A stretch of DNA of 64,000 nt from Bradyrhizobium sp. NFR13 (GTDB taxonomy: Bacteria > Pseudomonadota > Alphaproteobacteria > Rhizobiales > Xanthobacteraceae), in assembly GCF_900114605.1 (NCBI RefSeq), contig NZ_FOTP01000002.1, positions 496,001 through 560,000 of the forward strand. The letters are read 5' to 3'. Shown piece by piece: positions 34,368-42,334 of this stretch (position 1 is the stretch's first letter; each line of letters opens with the position of its first letter). Both the position numbers and the translations under genes were made by a program. The notes under the pieces were generated by a model. That model saw nothing but the letters and a program-made list of their open reading frames with translations. It had not been told where the DNA came from and ran no database searches.

Positions 34368-35357
34368 TTAGATCACCGGGCTCCATGGCGCCGGCACCAG
34401 CCGATAGCCACTGCCATCTTTCTCGACGAAACCGTTGGCCGGGAACGGATAATGGAAGCCCTGCACACGCATCTTCTCGGCCACCAGCATGTCATAGACC
34501 TTGCGGCGCGTGGTTTCCGCCTGCGCCGGGTCCTGGTCGAACATCAGATGCCAGCCGGGATTGGTGACGAACAACGACGGATGGTTGGTGACGTCGGACT
34601 GAATGAACAGCTTGTCGCTGCCGGACGACAGCACGAACGAGGTGTGGCCAGGCGTATGGCCGACCGACTCCACGGCGAGCAGGCCTGGCGCAACGTCCTT
34701 GCCCCATTCATAGGGCGTGACCTTCTTCTTCAGCCCATCGTTGAAGAGCTTGCGGTTGCTGGCGAACAGACCCTTCATGCGGTCATTGGCGGCCTTGGCC
34801 AGTTCGCCGTCGTCGTTCCAGTATTTCCACTCGGCGGCCGGGACGAGGACTTCGGCATTCGGAAAAGCCGGCGTGCCATCGGCGGCCAGAAGCCCGTTCA
34901 CGTGATCGCCGTGGAAATGCGAGATCACGACCATGTCGACGTTCTTGGCGTCGATACCAGCGGCGGCCATGTTGTTGGCGAACTGGCCGACATTGCCCTT
35001 GGTCGCCGCGAGGGCTCCGGGGCCGTTGCCCGTATCGATCACCACCAACTTGCCGCCAGTGTTGATGACCAGCGGCGCAAAGTGAATGGTCATCTTGTCC
35101 TTCGGCAGGAAGGCCTTGTCGAGCGCGGCGTTGACCTCATCCTTCTTGGCGTTGAGCACGAAGGTGTCGGCCAGCGGGAAAGTGTTGGCGCCGTCGGAAA
35201 TCGCGTTCACCTGCGCATCGCCGATCTTGTAGCGATAGAAGCTCGGCGCCTGCTTGTCGGCAGGTGGAGCAGACGCTTTGGCAGAGCCTGAGGTGAGCAA
35301 TGGAGATGCGGCGAGCGCGGCGGCTCCGGCAAGGGCGTGACGACGTGACAAGTCCAT
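34368..35357 (-). CDS. exported metallo-beta-lactamase-fold hydrolase (copy 2)
   Basis: A 329-residue paralogue of the next gene, of exactly the same length and collinear throughout, so the pair arose by tandem duplication. The Tat signal MDLSRRHALAGAAALAASPL and the zinc motif at 147-152 are kept. Differences are spread over the length, for example ADTYISNVKRDDINAVLA in copy 1 against ADTFVLNAKKDEVNAALD here. The two are separated by 145 bases and may be transcribed together. The substrate is unknown; see copy 1. Confidence 0.9.
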   Translation of the reverse strand: MDLSRRHALAGAAALAASPLLTSGSAKASAPPADKQAPSFYRYKIGDAQVNAISDGANTFPLADTFVLNAKKDEVNAALDKAFLPKDKMTIHFAPLVINTGGKLVVIDTGNGPGALAATKGNVGQFANNMAAAGIDAKNVDMVVISHFHGDHVNGLLAADGTPAFPNAEVLVPAAEWKYWNDDGELAKAANDRMKGLFASNRKLFNDGLKKKVTPYEWGKDVAPGLLAVESVGHTPGHTSFVLSSGSDKLFIQSDVTNHPSLFVTNPGWHLMFDQDPAQAETTRRKVYDMLVAEKMRVQGFHYPFPANGFVEKDGSGYRLVPAPWSPVI

Positions 35358-35505
35358 GATGTTCTCCGGGGTGAAGCAATGACAGGCGGCGGCTGGCGGA
35401 ATTATTTACCAGCGTTCGATGACTTCTACGAGATGTCGCGGCATTCAGACACCGCGACATGTCAGCCCGTTCAACACCCGGACACGGCGGTTATTCCCCG
35501 CCGAA

Positions 35506-36036
35506 CTACTTCAGCTTCCAGAGCCATTCCACGGTCATCGACAGGCCGTCGCCGAACAGCAGCAGGACGCCCGCCCAGATAAAGGCCGAGGTGAAGTTGG
35601 CGACCTGAAAGCGCCAATAGGGCATTTCGAAAATGCCGGCGGCTAGCGGCACCGAGGCCCGCAATGGGCCGAAGAAGCGGCCGATGTAAATGCTGGGCAC
35701 GCCCCATTTCCTGACGAAGGCTTCGCCGCGCGGAAGCAGGTCGGGAAATTTGGACAGCGGCCAGATCTGCGCCACCTGGTCCTTGTATCTGAAGCCGAAC
35801 CAATAGGAGAGCCAGTCGCCGAGCGCCGCGCCGAGAGCGCCAGCAATCAACACCGGCCAGAAGCTGATCCCGCTCGCGCCGACCAGTGCGCCGATTGCCA
35901 CCAGCGCGCCCCAGGCCGGCAGCAGCAGGGAGATGAAAGCGAGCGATTCCCCGAAGGCCAGCAGCAGGACGATCGGCGCCGCCCAGACCTGGTTCTGGCG
36001 CACGAATTCGATCAGCCCGTGCATCCAGCCTTCCAT
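35506..36036 (-). CDS. DedA family membrane protein (second copy)
   Basis: A 176-residue inner-membrane protein of the DedA family. ESLAFISLLLPAWGALVAIG is the usual amphipathic re-entrant stretch with the acidic residue at its start, and GRFFGPLRASVPLAAGIFEM is the second, containing the G-x-x-x-P and the conserved Arg of the family. Length and start (MEGWMHGLIE) are typical. The product of 3876-4469 is a distant relative. Likely in lipid carrier or membrane homeostasis. Confidence 0.88.
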   Translation of the reverse strand: MEGWMHGLIEFVRQNQVWAAPIVLLLAFGESLAFISLLLPAWGALVAIGALVGASGISFWPVLIAGALGAALGDWLSYWFGFRYKDQVAQIWPLSKFPDLLPRGEAFVRKWGVPSIYIGRFFGPLRASVPLAAGIFEMPYWRFQVANFTSAFIWAGVLLLFGDGLSMTVEWLWKLK

Positions 36037-36375
36037 ATGGAGAGTGTCCCTTTACGGCTCTGGCCCGGCCTGATTGGCCGCGAACCGCTTTAACCTTCAA
36101 ACGCCCGGGACAGGTAATCCGGCGGCACCGATCACATCAAGTCACAACATCTGAGGGTTCGGCGCGGCGTCCAATGAAAACAGCCGCGGCCGCTTTACAC
36201 GCAATAGGTGCACAGAACGCCAGGTACCATAAATGCGATTATAAACCTCACGGTACTCCTGAACCTTACGTCGACTCCGGTGACCAAGATTACGGACCAT
36301 CTCCCGGACGGCAATTTTTCGCTGCGGCCCCGTTTACTGCCGAGCTCGATAATCAAAATACGCAAAGGAACGAAG
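36037..36375. other. intergenic region upstream of DedA and of the small membrane protein
   Basis: About 340 bases between divergent genes. An open frame runs through part of it (from 36208) into the gene at 36376, but it has no ribosome site and is not membrane-like; I see nothing firm there. The AAAGGAACGAAG at 36363-36374 is the ribosome site of the plus-strand gene. Confidence 0.5.
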
Positions 36376-36756
36376 ATGATCGGATCGCTGATGATGTGCG
36401 TGAGTGCGCTGGTATTGCTGATCGGCATGGTCGCCGGCATCGTAATGGGCATTCGCCAGGACTTCCTGCTGAGCCCCGCGCATGCGCATCTCAACCTCAT
36501 CGGCGGCGTGTTGCTGTTCATGTTCGGGTTGTATTATCGCCTGATTCCCGCGGCCGGACGCTCGCTGCTGGCCAAGGTCCAGGGCACTATGCATATTGTC
36601 GGCGGTATCATGTTCCCCGTCGGCATCGGCATCACCCTGCTCGCCAACCACGCCTATATGGCCATTCCGATCATCGGTTCGCTGATCATGCTCGCGGCCA
36701 TGGCCCTGTTCGCCGTGATTGTGCTACGCACCGAGCGCCCCGGCACGGCCGCATGA
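36376..36756 (+). CDS. four-helix membrane protein with conserved histidines (heme-copper-oxidase-like)
   Basis: A 126-residue inner-membrane protein with four helices (about 5-25, 39-57, 72-90, 96-117). Histidines 36 and 38 in SPAHAHLNLIGG, 73 in GTMHIVGG and 92 in ANHAYMA sit at helix ends or inside helices, a pattern reminiscent of the heme-binding helices of cytochrome oxidase subunit I and NorB. It is far too short to be an oxidase. I infer a possible heme-binding or scaffold protein; a small relative of NnrS/CcoN is the closest layout I can name. AAAGGAACG is a good ribosome site. Confidence 0.6.
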   Translation: MIGSLMMCVSALVLLIGMVAGIVMGIRQDFLLSPAHAHLNLIGGVLLFMFGLYYRLIPAAGRSLLAKVQGTMHIVGGIMFPVGIGITLLANHAYMAIPIIGSLIMLAAMALFAVIVLRTERPGTAA

Positions 36757-36858
36757 GCCCCGAGGTCGCAGCCACATTGCCAACCTGAACGTGGCATAGT
36801 CACAGCAACGATTCGTCGCGCCTCGCGCGGCGCCACCCGAGACAAGACTTTAAGACAT

Positions 36859-38907
36859 ATGGCCAAGGCACAGAAATCAAACACAAAAGCTGATCTCTTT
36901 GGTGGCGCCAGCGCGCCAAAATCGGCTGCGGCACCGAAGGCGTCCACCCGCTCCGCCAGTGCCGAAGACGGCTATACGGCCGCGGACATCGAGGTCCTCG
37001 AAGGCCTTGAGCCGGTCCGGCGTCGCCCGGGCATGTATATCGGTGGCACTGATGAGAAGGCGCTACATCACCTGTTCGCCGAAGTGATCGACAACTCGAT
37101 GGACGAGGCGCTCGCTGGCCACGCGACCTTCATCGAGGTGGAACTCACCGCCGACGGCTTCCTGTCGGTGTCGGACAACGGTCGCGGCATTCCGGTCGAC
37201 CCGCATCCTAAGCACCCGAAAAAGTCCGCTCTCGAAGTTATCATGTGCACGCTGCATGCCGGCGGCAAATTCGACTCTAAGGTCTATGAGACCTCCGGCG
37301 GTCTGCACGGCGTCGGCGTCTCTGTGGTCAACGCCCTCTCCTCACTGCTCGAGGTCGAGGTCGCGCGGAATCAACAGCTCTACAAGATGACGTTCGCCCG
37401 CGGGATTCCGCAGGGCAAGCTGCAGGATCTCGGCAAGGTCAACAACCGCCGCGGCACCCGCGTGCGCTTCAAGCCGGACACCGAGATCTTCGGCGCCAAG
37501 GCAGCCTTCAGGCCGCAGCGCCTGTTCAAAATGGCGCGCTCCAAGGCCTATCTGTTCGGCGGTGTGAAGATCCGCTGGAAGTGCGATCCGGAACTGCTCA
37601 AGGGCATCGATGAGGTCCCGGCCGAGGACGAATTTCACTTCCCCGGCGGCCTCAAGGACTATCTTGCCGCGGCGATCCACGCCGATACGCTGGTGCATCC
37701 GGAAATCTTCTCCGGTAAATCCGGCCGCAACGGCGCCCATGGCGCCTGCGAATGGGCTGTCGCCTGGACCGCCGATGCCGACGGATTCATGTCGTCCTAC
37801 ACCAACACCGTGCCGACGCCGGACGGCGGCACCCATGAATCCGGCATGCGCAGCGCCATGCTGCGCGGCCTGAAGGACCACGCCGAGCGCGTCGGTCAGG
37901 GCAAGCGCGCCGGCACCATCACATCCGAAGACGTGATGGTCGGCGCCGCCGTGATGCTCTCGGTATTCGTGCGCGAACCGGAATTCCAGGGGCAGACCAA
38001 GGATCGTCTCGCCACGGCCGAAGCCCAGAAGATCGTCGAACAGGCCATCAAGGACCCGTTCGATCACTGGCTGTCCGGCAACCCGGTGCAGGCCAACAAG
38101 TTGCTTGAATTCGTGCTGGAGCGCGCAGATGAGCGTCTGCGCCGCCGTGCCGAGAAGGAAACCTCGCGCAAGACCGCGGTGAAGAAGTTGCGCCTGCCCG
38201 GCAAGCTCGCCGACTGCACCAACACGGCCACCGAAGGCTCTGAGCTGTTCATCGTCGAGGGTGACTCGGCCGGCGGCAGCGCCAAGCAGGCCCGCGATCG
38301 CAAGACGCAAGCGATCCTGCCGCTGCGCGGAAAGATCCTGAACGTCGCCTCGGCGACCAAGGACAAGCTGACGGCCAACGCGCAGATATCAGACCTGATG
38401 CAGGCGATCGGCTGCGGCACCGGTGCACAGTATCGCGAAGAAGATCTGCGCTATTCGCGCATCATCATCATGACCGATGCCGACGTCGACGGTGCCCACA
38501 TCGCGTCGCTTCTGATCACGTTCTTCTATCGCCAGATGCCGCATCTGATCGACGAAGGGCATCTCTATCTCGCGGTGCCGCCGCTCTATCGACTGACCCA
38601 TGGCAGCAAGACCGTCTATGCGCGCGACGATGCGCACAAGGACGCCCTGCTGAAGAACGAATTCAACGCCAATGCCAAGGTGGATGTGGGCCGCTTCAAA
38701 GGCCTCGGCGAAATGATGCCCGCACAGCTCAAGGAAACCACCATGGACCCGGCGAAGCGCACGCTGCTTCGGGTTCAGCTGTTGACCGAGGACCGCGAAG
38801 GCACCGCCGATTCCGTCGAGCGCCTGATGGGCTCGAAAGCCGAAGCGCGCTTTGCCTTCATCTCGGACAAGGCAGAATTTGCCAACGAGGAATTGCTTGA
38901 CGTCTAG
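36859..38907 (+). CDS. parE: DNA topoisomerase IV subunit B
   Basis: A 682-residue ATPase subunit of topoisomerase IV, which unlinks daughter chromosomes. The GHKL ATPase region has RRRPGMYIGG (54-63) and the Bergerat residues Glu75 and Asn79 in AEVIDNSMDE, then GRGIPVDPHP and SGGLHGVGVSVVNALS. The TOPRIM domain has VEGDSAGGSAKQARDR and the DxD of IIMTDADVDGAHI. About 40 extra, alanine- and lysine-rich residues precede the ATPase domain, which is usual in this family of genomes. The TOPRIM QxR/K distinction from GyrB fits ParE by length (682, not 800). Confidence 0.95.
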   Translation: MAKAQKSNTKADLFGGASAPKSAAAPKASTRSASAEDGYTAADIEVLEGLEPVRRRPGMYIGGTDEKALHHLFAEVIDNSMDEALAGHATFIEVELTADGFLSVSDNGRGIPVDPHPKHPKKSALEVIMCTLHAGGKFDSKVYETSGGLHGVGVSVVNALSSLLEVEVARNQQLYKMTFARGIPQGKLQDLGKVNNRRGTRVRFKPDTEIFGAKAAFRPQRLFKMARSKAYLFGGVKIRWKCDPELLKGIDEVPAEDEFHFPGGLKDYLAAAIHADTLVHPEIFSGKSGRNGAHGACEWAVAWTADADGFMSSYTNTVPTPDGGTHESGMRSAMLRGLKDHAERVGQGKRAGTITSEDVMVGAAVMLSVFVREPEFQGQTKDRLATAEAQKIVEQAIKDPFDHWLSGNPVQANKLLEFVLERADERLRRRAEKETSRKTAVKKLRLPGKLADCTNTATEGSELFIVEGDSAGGSAKQARDRKTQAILPLRGKILNVASATKDKLTANAQISDLMQAIGCGTGAQYREEDLRYSRIIIMTDADVDGAHIASLLITFFYRQMPHLIDEGHLYLAVPPLYRLTHGSKTVYARDDAHKDALLKNEFNANAKVDVGRFKGLGEMMPAQLKETTMDPAKRTLLRVQLLTEDREGTADSVERLMGSKAEARFAFISDKAEFANEELLDV

Positions 38908-38917
38908 GATTGTCAGC

Positions 38918-38972
38918 GGGCATCGCTTGGTGTCGGCCTGATCGGGCCGACGCTCCCGCGGCGCTGATGCCC
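38918..38972 (+). terminator. possible hairpin end of the parE transcript
   Basis: A two-part stem: GGGCATC (38918-38924) with GATGCCC (38966-38972), enclosing GTCGGCC with GGCCGAC. No T-run follows, so it is only a possible terminator or mRNA-protecting structure. Confidence 0.3.
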
Positions 38973-39061
38973 CCTCTTCCATCTTTCCGTTAGTCTTGCG
39001 ATGATCCACCCGAGACGCGCCACAGAACGCGTCGGACATAACGCAATACGGGGCGGACATC

Positions 39062-39832
39062 TTGACCAGCAATCCCTTCGATCTCACCGGCAGGGTCGCC
39101 ATCGTTACCGGCGGCAATACCGGCATTGGCCTCGGCATGGCGCGCGGGCTGGCAGGTGCCGGCGCCACTCTCGTGATTGCCGATCGCAATGGCGATAATG
39201 CCGCTTCGGCAAAAGCCGAACTGGAAACGTTCGGACATCCGGTACTCGCATTGACGATCGATGTTACCGACCCGAACTCGATCGCGCAGATGGTGTCCGC
39301 AACGTTGGACGCGTTCAGGCGCATTGACATCCTCGTCAACAATGCCGGCATCAGCATCTCCGCGCCGATCGAAGAGATGGCGCTGGCCGACTGGCAGAAG
39401 GTCATCGACGTCAACATGACCGCGCCTTTCATCTGCGCGCAGGCTGTCTACCCGGCGATGAGAGCCGCAGGCCGCGGCAAGATCATCAATATCGCCTCGG
39501 TACTGGCCACGCTCGGCGCCGGCGGCGCGGCGAACTACGCATCAAGTAAAGGTGGCATCCTGCAATTCACCCGCGCGCTAGCGACTGCCTGGGCTGCGGA
39601 CAACATCCAGTCCAACGCCATTCTGCCCGGCTGGATCGACACCGACCTGACCAAGCGCGCCAGGGACATCCGACCCGAACTGCACGATCGCATTCTCGGG
39701 CGTGTACCGGCGCAGCGCTGGGGCAGGCCTGATGATCTTGCGGGTGCGGCCGTGTTCTTGGCCAGCGGGGCTTCCAACTTCGTCAACGGTGCCGCGCTGA
39801 CGGTCGATGGTGGCTTTTCAATTCAAGGCTGA
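39062..39832 (+). CDS. short-chain dehydrogenase/reductase (copy 1)
   Basis: A 256-residue SDR. The cofactor motif TGGNTGIGLG is at 15-24, the NNAG motif is in LVNNAGISISA, and the active-site Tyr-x-x-x-Lys is in ANYASSKGG, after the Ser of ASVLA. The closest named types are gluconate 5-dehydrogenase-like enzymes; the substrate is unknown. The start is TTG (39062) after GGGCGGACAT. The second SDR follows by 18 bases and is a clear paralogue. Confidence 0.9.
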   Translation: MTSNPFDLTGRVAIVTGGNTGIGLGMARGLAGAGATLVIADRNGDNAASAKAELETFGHPVLALTIDVTDPNSIAQMVSATLDAFRRIDILVNNAGISISAPIEEMALADWQKVIDVNMTAPFICAQAVYPAMRAAGRGKIINIASVLATLGAGGAANYASSKGGILQFTRALATAWAADNIQSNAILPGWIDTDLTKRARDIRPELHDRILGRVPAQRWGRPDDLAGAAVFLASGASNFVNGAALTVDGGFSIQG

Positions 39833-39850
39833 TGCAATGAGGACAACACC

Positions 39851-40621
39851 ATGACTGCAGGACTGTTCGATCTCTCCGGCAAAGTGGCCATCGTCACCGG
39901 CGGCAATGGCGGCATCGGGCTCGGCATGGCGCGGGGTCTGGCGCAGGCCGGCGCCGCCATCGCCGTGGTCGGACGCAACCAGACGAAATCCAAGGATGCC
40001 GTCGCGGAGCTGACCGAGAGCGGCGCCAGAGCGGTCGCCATTGCGGCCGATGTGACCGACAAGACCGCTGTCGATGGAATGATCGCACGCGTGCTGAAAG
40101 AACTGGGCCGCATCGATATCCTCATCAACAATGCCGGCATCAACATCCGCAAGCCGCCGCACGAGATCGCACTCGACGAATGGGACAGCGTGATCAAGAC
40201 CAATCTCACCAGCGCCTTCGTCTGTTCGCAAGCGGCGCATCCGGCGATGAAGGCCGCGGGCGGTGGCAAGATCATCAACATCGGCTCGATGCTGTCGATC
40301 TTCGGCGCGTCTTTCGCGCCCGCCTATGCTGCCAGCAAAGGCGGCATCGTGCAGTTCACCCGCTCCTGCGCTGTCGCCTGGGCACCTCTCAACATCCAGT
40401 GCAACGCCGTTCTGCCGGGCTGGATCGATACCGAACTGACACAGAACGCGCGCCGTGAAATCGACGGCCTGCATGACAAAGTACTGGCACGAACGCCCGC
40501 CGGCCGCTGGGGCGCGTCGGGAGATTTCGCGGGCATCGCGGTGTTCCTGTCGTCGCGCGCATCGGACTTCGTCACCGGAACCGCAATCCCCGTGGACGGC
40601 GGCTTCTCGGTGCAGGGATAG
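39851..40621 (+). CDS. short-chain dehydrogenase/reductase (copy 2)
   Basis: A 256-residue SDR, the tandem paralogue of the previous gene, same length with aligned motifs: TGGNGGIGLG (cofactor), LINNAGINI, and Tyr/Lys in APAYAASKGG after GSMLS. The second has its own ribosome site (GAGGACAAC) and an ATG start. The two are most likely co-transcribed. Divergence over the whole length argues for different or broadened substrate use rather than a recent copy. It converges with the FAD monooxygenase gene, 6 bases away. Confidence 0.92.
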   Translation: MTAGLFDLSGKVAIVTGGNGGIGLGMARGLAQAGAAIAVVGRNQTKSKDAVAELTESGARAVAIAADVTDKTAVDGMIARVLKELGRIDILINNAGINIRKPPHEIALDEWDSVIKTNLTSAFVCSQAAHPAMKAAGGGKIINIGSMLSIFGASFAPAYAASKGGIVQFTRSCAVAWAPLNIQCNAVLPGWIDTELTQNARREIDGLHDKVLARTPAGRWGASGDFAGIAVFLSSRASDFVTGTAIPVDGGFSVQG

Positions 40622-40627
40622 CCTCTC

Positions 40628-41860
40628 CTACGCTTCCGGCGACTGCACGTGCTCGGGTCGTACGCCAATCGCCAGGAAGCGCGCTGTCAGTCCCTGCAGT
40701 GGTGGAAACGCACTGACGAGGCGCATAATCAGCGGCGGCGTCAGCGGCTGACCGCCCTTGGCCAGTGCACGGCTGATGATGTTGTTTTGCATCACGACCT
40801 GCATGCCCTGTGTTGCGCGCATCGGGAATTCGCGGCGGCGACGCACTGCGCCGAGGTCGTCCTCGGTCACCGGTCCCTTCGCCAGCTTCGCCGCCAGCAG
40901 GTTAGCGGCCGCGACGGCGTCCTGCACCGCGATATTCACACCGACGCCGCCAACCGGAGACATCGCATGCGCGGCGTCGCCGATGCACAACAGCCCCGGC
41001 CGGGTCCAGCGCTTGAGCCGATTGATCGCGACGGTCAGTAGTTTGACGTCGTCCCAGCTCTTCAGCTCTTCGATATGCGCGCTCAGGATCGGCGCCAGAC
41101 GTGACGTTTCGGCACGGAAAGCCTCAAGGCCACGCACCTTGATCTCCTCATAGTGCCCCTTGGCGATCACATAAGCGCATTGCCAGTAGTCCCCGCGATC
41201 GATGGTCACCATCATCTTGCCGGACTCGAGCCGCGCGAACACGCTCTCGGTCTCCGCGCCCTTGGCAACGCGAAACCACAAGATGTCCATGGGCGCACCG
41301 ATGTCTTCGACCTCCAGCTTCGCCGCCGGCCGCACGATCGAATGCCGGCCATCGCAGGCCACTGTCAGATCGGCATGGATCTCGACCGGCCCCTGTTGCG
41401 TGATGGCCTTGACGCCGACCACCTGCTCGCCCGACCAGATGAGATCGGTCGCCTCGGTGTTCATCATCACCTTGAGACGCGGATAGCGTTGTGCCTTGTC
41501 GCGCAGGAAATTGAGAAAATCCCACTGTGGCATGAAGGCGATGAACGGATATTTCGCGCTCGTGCGGCCGATATCGGCGATGCGCAGCTTATGCGTTCCG
41601 AAGAAGCCATCCATCTTCTGGATACGATCGTGCTTGATCTTCAGGAAATCGTCGATCAGGCCAAGCTCGTCCATCACCTGCAGCGTCGATGGATGCACGG
41701 TGTCGCCGCGGAAATCGCGAAAGAAGTCGGCGTGTTTCTCGAGAACAATGGTATCGATTCCGGCGCGGCCGAGCAGATAGCCGAGCATCATCCCGGCAGG
41801 CCCGCCGCCAACGATGCAGCAGCGCGCAGTCAGCGAGGACTCGTTCGCGCCTGCAGTCAT
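40628..41860 (-). CDS. FAD-dependent monooxygenase (PHBH/UbiH type)
   Basis: A 410-residue flavoprotein of the aromatic hydroxylase group. The ADP-binding GGGPAGMMLG is at 18-27, then the DG motif VACDGRHSIVR and the GD motif CIGDAAHAMSPVGGVGVNIA (FAD ribityl). The family covers hydroxylation of aromatic rings and ubiquinone precursors, and the substrate here is not clear; no partner genes show it. Length and motif order are complete. No signal peptide. Confidence 0.9.
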   Translation of the reverse strand: MTAGANESSLTARCCIVGGGPAGMMLGYLLGRAGIDTIVLEKHADFFRDFRGDTVHPSTLQVMDELGLIDDFLKIKHDRIQKMDGFFGTHKLRIADIGRTSAKYPFIAFMPQWDFLNFLRDKAQRYPRLKVMMNTEATDLIWSGEQVVGVKAITQQGPVEIHADLTVACDGRHSIVRPAAKLEVEDIGAPMDILWFRVAKGAETESVFARLESGKMMVTIDRGDYWQCAYVIAKGHYEEIKVRGLEAFRAETSRLAPILSAHIEELKSWDDVKLLTVAINRLKRWTRPGLLCIGDAAHAMSPVGGVGVNIAVQDAVAAANLLAAKLAKGPVTEDDLGAVRRRREFPMRATQGMQVVMQNNIISRALAKGGQPLTPPLIMRLVSAFPPLQGLTARFLAIGVRPEHVQSPEA

Positions 41861-41932
41861 TCGCTTCTCCTCAAGCTCCGATTACAACTTGAGCGAGACC
41901 GCGAGGTTCCGTCAACGGAAACCGCAGCGCCT

Positions 41933-42334
41933 CTAGGCTGCGGGGATCGGCGTACTCTGGAAAGCCAGTAACTGCCAGCCAGCACCCTGCTTGATCCATA
42001 CCACTGTCGTCTGGCCGTTCAGCTTTCTCGAGACCCCGGCAATGATCACTTCACCGGACATACGGCCGGTCACCAGCGCCGTGTCACCAGCGAGCCGAAT
42101 TTCCTGATCCAGGAATGCGAGTTCGCGATAGTCGAAATGCCGTGTGCCAAGCTTGTCGAGATACTCTGCCTTGTTGTCGTTCGCTGCATTGGAATGCGTG
42201 TAAACCATCTGCTCGGCGAACAGCTTGTCCAGCGTCGCGACATCTGCCGTGAGCATCGCGATGCGTCGGCGTTCTTCGAGCGCTTGGATGTCTGCGATGA
42301 CTTCAGTTCGCAGGGCGGTGTCGATCATGCTCAT
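41933..42334 (-). CDS. NTF2-like / SnoaL-DUF4440 protein
   Basis: A 133-residue protein with the NTF2-like cone fold of the DUF4440/SnoaL group: N-terminal helices (TALRTEVIADIQALEERR), VYTHSNAANDNKAEYLDKL, and C-terminal strands (GQTTVVWIKQGAGWQLLAFQ). The ATG (42334) overlaps the stop of the caspase-like gene as ATGA, so it is translated from the same message. No signal peptide is seen. It may bind a small ligand or act as an enzyme; the partner gene gives no substrate. Confidence 0.82.
   Translation of the reverse strand: MSMIDTALRTEVIADIQALEERRRIAMLTADVATLDKLFAEQMVYTHSNAANDNKAEYLDKLGTRHFDYRELAFLDQEIRLAGDTALVTGRMSGEVIIAGVSRKLNGQTTVVWIKQGAGWQLLAFQSTPIPAA

Noticed and set aside
33233-35357. 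Assembly duplication as the source of the two metallo-hydrolase genes
   Set aside because: The copies differ at many positions along their length, which a duplicate assembly would not show.
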